From assembly GCA_030248215.1 (NCBI GenBank), contig JASANG010002942.1, positions 18,709 through 82,708 on the forward strand: DNA of 64,000 nucleotides, written 5' to 3'. This DNA is from Enoplolaimus lenunculus (lineage: Eukaryota; Nematoda; Enoplea; Enoplida; Thoracostomopsidae). Both the position numbers and the translations under genes were made by a program. Position 1 is the first letter of the stretch, and every line of letters starts with the position of its first letter. The notes below the pieces were generated by a model. It was not told the origin of the DNA. It worked only from the letters and a program-made list of their open reading frames with translations, and did no database searches. Shown one piece after another: positions 54,950 to 64,000 of this stretch.

Positions 54950-56689
54950 CTTTTTATAGGGCAACAAAGAACCTTAAACCACGAATTTTGTATAAAAACT
55001 TTTATTTGGAAGTTTACAATTGTATATATATGAAAACAACCCATGCCATAGGTTTTACGTTTTTAAGACAGCAAGGCAGCACGAACGCCAAGGTCAACTT
55101 TGTTCAACTCGTATAAAAATGTAAGGTAACTTTTTTTGTATACACAATTTGGAATTGGGTAAAATCAACTATGCTATAAAGAGATGTTCAGCGGTGTTTT
55201 ATCACGAGAAAGCTACAATTAAACATTCTATCCCACGGCGCCTTTGCACCTATGCCAAGAGCAATTTTTGTATATATTAAGCAACTCTACTATGTATAAA
55301 TATATGTATATATAAAGCTTAATCCAAAGCCTAAGCCTAAACTTAAGCCTTAAAGCCTAAAGCTTATAAAAAAGGTCACCTGAACAAAAAACATATATTT
55401 ATATATACTACTACTGCTACTACTGCTACTACTGAAGTCATGCACTTTAGGCCCATGAATAGAACAGGGCCGAATCGTTTTCCGGAGGAGCTAATAGAGT
55501 CTGTCTAAGCTTTAGACTAAATTTTTTGCTTACGCTTTAAAATAAGCTTAGGCTTGGGTTTAGGAACATGCTTCTTACTTTACTGTTCCGGCCCTGTTCT
55601 GTACATGGTCCAAAGTCTTACGCTTTTTACACTAGGTTTAGACTTAGGAATTAAAGCTTTTAATACATTTTACGGCCCTACTCAATACAATGGCCAAAAA
55701 CTTTTTACCGTCTGCCGCCTTGAAACTTGGTGGCGCTGGCGCTGGCGCAGACACACGAGACGACTTGACGAAAAATGCAGTTGATGTACCAGCGAAGAAG
55801 CGACTCATGTCTGTTCGCAGCAGGAAACCGTAAAATTTTTTATGTAGGTATAGCGTATAAAACAGAATTCTTAAAAAAGGTTACATTCTGATACTGGCCC
55901 ATGTTATACTTTAAAGGGCATCCAGGTTATGGTGGGTCTATAAAAGAGTTGGCCCATGTTACTTTTTCGGCGTCCAGGTTTCAGGTGGGTCTATAAAAAG
56001 TAGGTTTAGATTCTAGATTACATTTCTTTGCTTCACGCTTAGGCTAAGGAACACATTTTTGCAACGCTTAGGCTTAGGAATACGCTTCTAAGGAATATAT
56101 ACGCTTTCTAGTTATACGCCCCTTAAACTAGGTATATATAACAGTGACCGGCCGTATGGTACATATATACAACTGGAATCGGTCTGCAGCTGAAAGAAAC
56201 CACGTCATATGGCTTCACCTTCAGGACTGGCTCCGACTCGTTTTTTCACCGGTACAACATACACACAATGACAGGACGGTGCATCTCAGCATCAGGGCAC
56301 ATGTACAGAACATAGATAGATCGTTTTGCTACGGGGCTATTAGAGTCAGTTTTTATAAGCAAGACAAAGTTTCTTTGCTTAAGCTAGGCTAGGAATAGGC
56401 TCATCCTTACGCTAGGCTTAGGCTTATATCTGTTCCGGCCATGTTAGGTCAGCCATTTTACTTCACAGTTTTTCCTCCGCTCTCAAAACCTCCTATGCAA
56501 CAAAACAACATTTCCTTGTCCACAATTTTTACTTTCGCAAAAACAAGTGTACCAGTATAAAAAACGAAAAGCACTCGCACACTATATATATTGAAGGTAT
56601 ATAATCCAGCAGTATATATATAAACTTTCTAGATTAACTAAACTACAGGTAGACTTACGCTTAAACTCATTTAAAACCATACATATTTT
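54950..56689. other. Repeat-rich spacer with telomere-like runs
   Basis: CCTAAGCCTAAAC near 55325-55365, TTAGGC-type runs near 55545 and 56030-56085, and the GAATCGTTTTCCGGAGGAG block near 55475. At 55920-56030 it has the reverse complement of block T (CATGTTACTTTTTCGGCGTCC). No firm gene. Confidence 0.6.
55690..55833 (+). CDS. Small open frame, 47 aa, uncertain
   Basis: ATG to TAA reading MAKNFLPSAALKLGGAGAG, then DTRDDLTKNAVDVPAKKR and a basic end. The composition is unlike the flanking repeats and ends in a nuclear-signal-like basic cluster. No homology is recognised, and its first codons lie in a repeat context. Confidence 0.25.
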   Translation: MAKNFLPSAALKLGGAGAGADTRDDLTKNAVDVPAKKRLMSVRSRKP

Positions 56690-56990
56690 CAGCTTAAGCT
56701 AAACTTAATGATCTCGTAGATGCACATAATTCCTGGGCTGTACTTGTTACTTAAACTGAAGATATAAAAACATGTTAGTTTAAGTAAACCTTAAAATTCT
56801 AGTTTAGTTAGTCCGTTCAGCCATTTAAGTTTTACCTAAAACTAAATATTCAAGTTTAGTTAAGCTTTAATTTAAGTTTAAGTTTTCAGAGAGTAGGCAT
56901 AAAGTAGGTTCACATGAGTATATATACACCAAAGAGCATACAACATTTGTTCAGTGTTTTTATGGTGGAAAGCAGTTTTTTAGATTCTTA
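56690..56990. repeat. Block S partial copy, no MITE
   Basis: TTAAGCTAAACTTAATGATC to CAGTTTTTTAGATTCTTATA matches 37785-38125. It breaks off at the position where copies 1 and 2 carry the hAT MITE, and joins the fossil gypsy fragment. Confidence 0.8.
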
Positions 56991-56995
56991 TATAT

Positions 56996-57994
56996 ATTCA
57001 TTGATTGTTTCACTAAGTATCCCGAGGCGATTTGTACCCCAGACCAAAAAGCAACTACTATCGCAAAGACATTTATGACGGAAATAGTTTGTCGTCACTC
57101 CGTCCCTTATGAGTTGGTAAGTGATAACGCGCCCAATTTCCGTAGTGAGCTAGTTGAACAAATCTGTAAATTAACAGGAACTAGAAAAGTATTTTCTACT
57201 CCATACCGTCCGCAAACAAATGGTGTGGTTGAGCGTATCAACCGAACCTTGATGGAAATGGTATCCCAATACGTTGACGTGGCGCAAAGAACTCGGGATG
57301 AGTTTGTTCCTTTTGCATGTTTTGCTTACCGGGTTAGCGTACAAGAATCAACCAAATACAGTCATTTCGAGTTAGTTTATGGACGCCAGCCGAGACTTCC
57401 TATAGACAGAACCGCCAGTAAGTAACATAAACTATCTAGATGAGGAAGAGTATTTTCGGGATGTTCAAATCTTTCTCAAGGTGCTTGGACGTCCGCCGAG
57501 CAAAACATCCATCAGGCACAAACGTGTATGAAATCGCAGTATGATCGGCGAGCTAAGGAACCAACCTGTTTTATAGGTCAAAAAGTTTTTCTACATGTTC
57601 CATTTCAACATAAAGGTAATGTAAGAAAATTGGGGCATGAGTGGCATGGCTTGTACGAGATTGTAGAAGTAGAGTTACCTAATGTTGTAATAAAATCGTT
57701 GATTAATGCGAAAGAATCTAACAAACGAGTGCATGTAAATAGAGTAAAACCATTTCATGGCCATACTTACCTAGGTTACGACCTGTTTCGCAAACAGATC
57801 TACACACGGTAGAAGAAAACGAAACGAGTAACTCAGTTGATGAAACCGAACAAGGCCGGCTTTGTCGTATTATAACCCCAGAAACAGCTAATATCACTTC
57901 AGATGCTACAACGGAACGGTCTTGCCAAGAGGATCTTGCTGAAAAAGCTCCAGCACAAGGTCATAAACCATATAATTTGCGATCTCGAAAATAG
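56996..57994 (+). mobile_element. Fossil Ty3/gypsy LTR-retrotransposon fragment (integrase and end of pol)
   Basis: Recognisable parts are the integrase catalytic core (SDNAPNF and PYRPQTNGVVERINRT), a chromo-proximal C-terminal region, and a typical pol ending (PYNLRSRK). The 5' two thirds of the element and both LTRs were not found. It is an incomplete, broken copy with a few breaks. The remaining similarity to living gypsy integrases is high, so it is probably not ancient. Confidence 0.85.
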
Positions 57995-58195
57995 GAATGT
58001 AACCTAGTACGTACGTGCGTTCATTAAGTAATAGTTTTAGTCTGGTATTATATTACAGGACAATTTTAAACACGCATCGCCAAATACGCGGATTATTTCA
58101 CTTATTACGGAACACTTGCGCGTAGCCGAAATGGTGCCTTACAGCAGTTGATCGGTATTATGGTAAAATATTTATGGCCGTGAAAGTAAGTCTAT

Positions 58196-58522
58196 ATGGC
58201 AGCAATTGCTAACATTGATAGCTTAGAACGGCAGCATGAGGTATTCCAGATACCTGCTAATGTTTCGCAACTAGTAGGTTTATGCTTAGCACGTTTGGCC
58301 AGCAGCTCGACAACCACAGAAGACATTCAGAAACTGTTAACGTTGCACACGCTTTCTCGTTATTTGCCACTCCACTCTCTTCAGTACTCCTTGCAAGGAC
58401 TATCATTGCAGAGCGACGTTGATCCATGGCAGCCCGAAATTTGGTTGTGTTTATCACGCTGTAACACAGCGAACCCAGAAATTCAAATCGGTCGGCACTC
58501 CGGGGAACGACTTCCTAACTAA
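58196..58522 (+). CDS. Unassigned open frame, 108 aa
   Basis: Begins MAAIANIDSLERQHEVFQIP and is Leu/Ser/Thr-rich with helix-like stretches. It lies 200 bases after the gypsy fragment, but nothing ties it to that element. No domain is recognised, and it could be chance. Confidence 0.25.
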   Translation: MAAIANIDSLERQHEVFQIPANVSQLVGLCLARLASSSTTTEDIQKLLTLHTLSRYLPLHSLQYSLQGLSLQSDVDPWQPEIWLCLSRCNTANPEIQIGRHSGERLPN

Positions 58523-60344
58523 GTTCGAAGGTTACCAAAGCAAGCACAAATCTCTAATTCTCTTACAATAAAAATAGCACGAGCTATAAATCTAAAACAA
58601 CTTAATAAAACTCAAGCCCCATGGTAGAAACAAATGCTTAAATTTTCCTATGCCTCAAAAATATCTCAGATCGCGCAACACAAAATATCTATTTTCAGAA
58701 TCCAGAAACCAAACATAGAATAATAAAATTACGGCTCCCTTGAAGGGCAAAACACTCTTAAATATCAATCTGTGACTACTCGGCAACTCAGTAGACCATT
58801 TAAAACAGCAAAACAGCGTTAATTGGCACCCCAGAATACTTGTAATTACGTATTTATGAAATACTATTTGAAACTTGGGGGCGCCTTGCGGAATGAATTC
58901 TCGTATGCACGCTATAATATTCCAGTAAAACTCAACCAACGGACTCCCTGGTCTGACAAAAAAATTCCAAAACCGGCTTAGCAATAAATATCGCACACGA
59001 ATTTTTACGAAAATTCCAAATTCACACAAAAATTAGTCAGAAACTCCACTTAGACTTCACAAATTATCGTACACAACGGGCTCCAAATACTCTTATCTTA
59101 AGAATACAGTACAGTTATCTCGACACTAAACGCTTATTTCGCGTGCAACTATAACAATTAACTACCCAAAATTGTTAGACTCTAAAATCATAAACTACAA
59201 AACACAAAATCCGCTAAGCCGTGGGGCAGCAACTCGCTCCCGTATACCACTGAGCCCCCGGACCCAACTTGTTCTGCGCTTATATATCCGTAAACCGAAA
59301 GGTTAATTGAGTTCTAGGAATTTATGATAAAATTTTAAAACCTTTCAAAAATGTTGAAAAACCGCTAAATTTAACTTAAAAACAGTTTTTCTTAAAAATT
59401 TCGAACTTATAATTTTGCTAAAATCTAACAAAAAGCTGTTTTGTCTTAAAAATTTAGTTTTTAGATGAAAATTTACACTTTTAAAATAGCTCAAAAATCT
59501 AAAGTATGTTGTTTTGACCCAAGTAATTTATTTTAAAAACAAAATTGATCTTTCAAATAGCATAAAAAGTAAAAAAATCCACTATTTTGACGAAAATCCG
59601 TAATTTTCAAAACAAAATTTTAGTTAAAAATTACAAAAATTTACCTAAAAACCATATTTTGACCAGAAGCTATAAATTTCAAAACAAAATTCGAGCGATT
59701 AATTCCCAGAACTTCACAAAACCCGCTATTTTGACTTCTTCAGAGACTTTTGAAGGTCTTTTAATTCTGAGAAATAGCATTAGTTAAATTTTTCTATAAG
59801 GGGCTACTCGACCGTACTTCAAACTAAAGATTTACTCCTGCACAAAAACCAGCATCCACACCTTTGTAACCACTATCCGTAAGGATGCCATAATTTTAAG
59901 TCACGTGTTATTCGGATTCGCTTTATTACAAGTATTCGCACCCATGCATGCCCGAGTAATGCAGATTTACTTAAATTATTTTAAAATTGCTACAAGCTAG
60001 CATATCTCCCGAGTGCCGCCCAATACATCTGCCTGCGTATAAAATGTGCCAGGTGTAACACCAACAACAACATAAATCAACAACAACAACAACAATAATA
60101 ATAGAAAACAACAACAACAACAACAATGTATCCCGCGTACATATCGCTACATACACACATAAAACATTTTAAAACAAAATTCAAGATTATTTCAAAATTC
60201 AAAAAGGGGGAGACGAGCAAAAAAATCAATAGAGGGGTAAACATTCAAATTTTTCTCGTTTTGATTAAAGGGGGCCAATGTTTAAAACAGGGGCAGAACA
60301 TTAGTGTAGGCATAAAATTTTTCTAAAATTTAAAAAAGGGGGTA
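58523..60344. other. AT-rich gene-poor stretch with a (CAA)n tract
   Basis: Long AAAATTT-type sequence at 59300-59800 and a CAACAACAACAA microsatellite at 60061-60126. No supported gene. Confidence 0.55.
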
Positions 60345-63300
60345 TTGTTAAAATTTTCAGACAGCTCCCCGCTACAACGCGAATTATTGTATGCACATAA
60401 ACCTCCAACTATTCCGAAAACAGGACATAGCATTTGTGCTGTCTGCAAACAGGCGATCAGTGATCCGAAGCATTTTTGGTCTGATTACCACTTGAACAGT
60501 ATTCATTTGCAAAAAATTTCGCTTCGGTCGAGTGGGGTTGGCAATCGTCGAGCATCAAGAATGGATCAGCCGCCATCGTATTGGGCGAAGTAATCCGTTA
60601 AAACGAGCCGATCCACGATCCAATGTGATGATCGAATATCATGACGTAATTGACGGTGTCGCCTGGTTCCATCGGGGGGCACAGTGGGCACATGCCCCTG
60701 CGAACTTTCCAGTTATCAAAGGTCGATCTTCATGTGAACAACAACCAACTTTAGTATTTTTGGCCAGCACCAGCTCGTGAGTGCCGTTGCCTTTGCATGT
60801 GCCACAGCTAAAAGGGTGTTCCACCTCTCCAGGACAACCATTGGCGATGGTTTTCTCACCGCCTGGGTCCATTTTAACCCCGAATGAATTTAACCTGCCC
60901 TGCGAAGGACGTTTAGGGTACGACTATCAGGAACTACAATTTTGGGTGCAGTTTCAAACAGCAGAAGGAACACCAAAATTCTCGCCAGTTACTGTTATTA
61001 TTCAGTGGGAGTGCTATGACGCCGAAATAGATAAACAGATTCGACAAATCTTGGCAAACGTGCTGCCGAAAAGGAAACCAGATATCCGACAACGTGGTGT
61101 GTTATAGCTGCTCCCCGATTTCAGTCAAGGAGTGCCAAATGAAAAACAGGGCGAAGGAGAAATCAACCGAAGTTGCAAACCGAAGAAGATAACGGCACCG
61201 AAGTTAGCTCCGTATTTTGAAGTGTGGCACCGGCACGAAAATAACGATAACACCGCTGCTATAAGGCAAGTTTCAATGGAGAACCCAGAGTTCTTGGCAA
61301 TATCGGACACAACGCCGTATGACACAGTAATCGAAATGTTAGACCCGAACAAACCTATTACTGGCGGAAATCTGCCAATGCGTGTGTTGGCGGAACTGCT
61401 TGGTCAAGTACAATTCGAAGAGGATGATCCTCCGATAGCGTTTGTTCAGTCACTGCGACTTACTGCTGAAGATTTTAATGTCATTCCATTGCGGTCAATG
61501 ATAGACATATACGACTTCCAGAAGCATCCACCGGTTGGACTATACTTAACGGCACGAGTTAGCAGCATTGAATTTCGGAGTATGATGTTAGTTGGATCGT
61601 TGGTACGATTAGTAAATTCAGAGTGGCATTTTAAGTTCCTTGCTGCTTTAGTGGGTTTTTCACAAACAGCACCAACTGAAACAACGCTGGTTCTTAAGCT
61701 GAATGCTGGCGCAAAGTCAGCGTTCTGTAGTGGTGACCGAGTTCGACTGTACAAAGAAATGTACGTGGTGCCGCCAATGGGTCCGTCAACGGAGTATTTA
61801 GTCGCGTTAATCAATCTGATCATCTATCAACCAGAGCCTAACGCTGTGTCGGGCGCTGAGGTGAGCACAAGAACTGCTGTGACTTCGACCGATGAGGGCG
61901 AAACTAGTTCAGGCAACGTCACGGAAACTGCCGAAGAGGACGCAAGTAGTCGCAAACTAAAATTTCGCAAGTTTTTCTGCAGTGCTTGGAAACAGTTTTA
62001 TGATTATTTGTTCAGCAGGAGCACTCGGTTTATCAGCATTACACAACTGTGGCCAAACTCACCATGTGCAACAAAATTGGAGTTTTTAAACGAAGAAAAA
62101 TTGCGCGTGAGAGAAGCAGTAGTATCGGGTGATCGTCTCGTGTTGTGCAAAGCCCCGCCGGGCACAGGAAAAACTAGCAGCGTCGCGTTAATTGTTTCTG
62201 AACTATCAGCGGCACATCCGGATAAAAAGTTTTTATGTGTCACTAGCACGAACTCAGCCGCGAATCTATTGGCACTGAAGATAATACAGAATATCGAAAC
62301 CGATCATACGGATGATCGCCCGTCACCTCGGAACGTATTACAGTACCTGAAACGTGGTTATGATTTTTCGACGCTTCCACCGGAACTGGTCAGGTACAGC
62401 GCTACTCGGGCCAGTACAAACAGTGAGCCACTGGAGAATGTTCACGAAGTACGCTCGAGCTCGTTTTTGCTCAGTCATCGAATTATCGTTTGTACGTTGG
62501 ATATGGCGATAATGGATTTTGTAAACACGTTGGATGCCTATCAGCATCAAAGCGATAAAACTTACCACGGTGACGGTGTGTTTGATTTATTAGTGATTGA
62601 CGAGGCTGCTTCCGTAGATTTACCTCGCATGTCTGTAGTGTTACCATTAGCAGCTGAGGCGCAAATCATTCTTATGGGGGGACGTTCAGCAATTACCGGC
62701 TTATGTGACCAACGAAGCACTACAAAAGTTTGGCACAGAAGCCTCCGGCATGGAGTTTCTGTTGCAGCTAGCACCAAACTGCAACCATTTAACCGTGATT
62801 CCGCTCCATCGTAATTATCGCTCAGTTCCGGAACTAACCCCCCGCACACCCCCGCGCACACCACACCTGCACGCGTATGTATGGGGGGCGAACAAATGTC
62901 CCAGGGGGGCTGCCCCCCCCCCCCCCATTTATAATCCATACGAAATCATGGCGATCTTGCGCGTGGTGCATTACCTAGTGATCGACGCCTCAGTGCGCCT
63001 GCTAGTATCGGAATTGACGCAGCATATGCCACACAAACCGTGGTACTCAAAACGTTATTGAACGACAATTATCCGGACATCAAAATTGGGTGCGCTAATG
63101 TGTGGCAAGGTGATGAAAGAGACATTATGATCATATCACTTGTTCGCTCTTGTCTGGAACGCGATGCACTTGGCCAACCGCATTCAAGGGGTTTCTTGTC
63201 TGGACATCGCCGAATAAATGTCACAACGACTCGTGCCCGGAAGCTGAACTTGTTCGTGTTCAATGTCCTGCATTTCTTGGATCACCAGTTGCTGCGAGAG

Positions 63301-63435
63301 TCTTTGCGGGAATGTGCCTCCAATGCATGGGTTGAGCCGATTTCAACTGCTGTAAAGCAATACGTGCATTTACGAGTCTGCTTAGCGCACCCTACTCAAG
63401 CTCAGTGTTCGGACGTTATTGACGACAAACATTAA
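60345..63435 (+). pseudogene. UPF1-like SF1 helicase with N-terminal C2H2 finger, broken
   Basis: Superfamily 1B helicase with its motifs in order: I APPGTGKT (62150s), Ia TSTNSAANLL, II VIDEAAS, III region (DVQQLPAY in a shifted frame), IV RNYRSVPEL, V VWQGDERDIMIIS, VI HRRINVTTTRAR. Upstream, CAVCKQAISDPKHFWSDYHL with a second His forms a C2H2-like finger. This is the layout of UPF1/MOV10/ZNFX1-type RNA helicases. It is intronless over 2.5 kb and disrupted: a frame change near 60590, in-frame TGA at 60778 and TAG at 61105, one extra G in a G6 run near 62676, a G/C-rich insertion at about 62838-62930, and a frame change near 62990. The last three could partly be sequencing error. The two stops argue for a pseudogene. 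Confidence 0.8.
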
Positions 63436-63505
63436 CCAGCCAGCTTTTGCAACTACGATGCTTCAACTTCGTAATCACACGTTTTCTTTTTTTCTTTCGG
63501 CTTAG

Positions 63506-64000
63506 CTCGCGACATCAACAGACGTTGTGCGAATTAGAACATTTACGGATTTGGAAACGTTTGCTGTTGTGTGTAAGTTTTGTACGTAAGTTAAAATGAT
63601 TTTGGTTCCTTTTATTGGTGAAAAGTAACCCTTCTCGAATTTTTACAAGGCAAATTTTAGTTGTGATGGTCAGTCATATTCAAGCTCCGAACAATATTAC
63701 ATGGAACGAAAAGCACTTTTCATAGGGTACAAAAAAGTAGCAGCATCTGTTATGCTTTTGGATGATCCTAAGCTAGCGAAAAAACTTGTTGATAATACAA
63801 CACGAAAATTAAGTAAACGGTCTGACGGTCACAAGATTTTGGAAAGCTGGGAATTACAAAAGATGCAAATTATGGAGCGGGGAGTGTCTGCAAAAATTCA
63901 GCAAAATTTTGCAATCAAGTTAGCTTTGTTTCATACGGCGGACTTTATACTAGTAGAGACAAATTTTATGGCCTGGCCAGAATGAAATGGGTAAACTGTT
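63506..64000 (+). CDS. NADAR-domain protein, 5' and 3' incomplete
   Basis: NADAR (YbiA-like, DUF1768) domains act on ADP-ribose-linked or riboflavin-pathway N-glycosidic substrates. Exon 63506-63570 follows a strong TTTCTTTCGGCTTAG acceptor and ends at a GTGTAAG donor. Exon 63661 onward joins in phase and reads CDGQSYSSSEQYYMERKALF, the family's YxSxEQYYQxxKA signature, then DPKLAKKL, and AKIQQNFAIKLALF. The final WG-containing motif is not seen. This frame stops at 63985, or an intron begins nearby (another frame gives FYGLARMKW). It starts 70 bases after the helicase remnant on the same strand, so the first exon may lie within or beyond it. Confidence 0.7.

Noticed and set aside
60639-60872. 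Minus-strand 77-codon frame with CXXC pairs opposite the helicase N-terminal part
   Set aside because: It is the complement of the helicase-related + strand frame. The + strand frame continues into recognised helicase sequence.

Overview
The window reads as AT-rich animal nuclear DNA, most likely from a nematode. It carries many-exon genes with GT-AG introns, dense DNA-transposon debris, and thousands of bases of degenerate CCTAAG/TTAGGC sequence. TTAGGC is the canonical nematode telomere repeat. The species cannot be named from the sequence.

Region 1 (1 to 27.3 kb) holds two conserved genes in tandem on the + strand. The first is a nucleoporin NUP133 homologue whose C-terminal helical half is laid out in 17 phase-consistent exons (7.5 to 24.7 kb), with two likely upstream exons. 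Only 43 bp after its stop comes an SLX1-like gene that keeps the C-terminal part of SLX1 but shows no GIY-YIG nuclease exon. Their introns are packed with hAT-type MITEs (8-bp target duplications), TAA-duplication MITEs and a LINE fragment.

Region 2 (27.3 to 57 kb) is accessory and repeat-dominated. It contains a Tc1/mariner-like MITE, a 1.9-kb Harbinger-like MITE, a 46-bp tandem array, a small novel secreted-protein gene (four exons, 33.1 to 36.3 kb), and segmental duplications rich in telomere-like hexamers. A 4.1-kb element with perfect ~70-bp inverted ends carries a ~215-bp satellite. On the minus strand lie an intron-bearing gene with a DDE-transposase-like domain (48.0 to 50.7 kb) and a PIM-type kinase C-lobe fragment (53.9 to 54.9 kb) that lacks recognisable HRD and DFG motifs.

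Region 3 (57 to 64 kb) holds a fossil Ty3/gypsy pol fragment, an AT-rich gene-poor stretch, a broken UPF1-like SF1 helicase preceded by a C2H2 finger, and the start of a NADAR-domain gene cut by the window end.

No operon-like system is evident. The clearest themes are decay and rearrangement of conserved domains (SLX1 without a nuclease, kinase without an N-lobe) and a layered history of MITE insertion and segmental duplication that can be ordered from an empty site.
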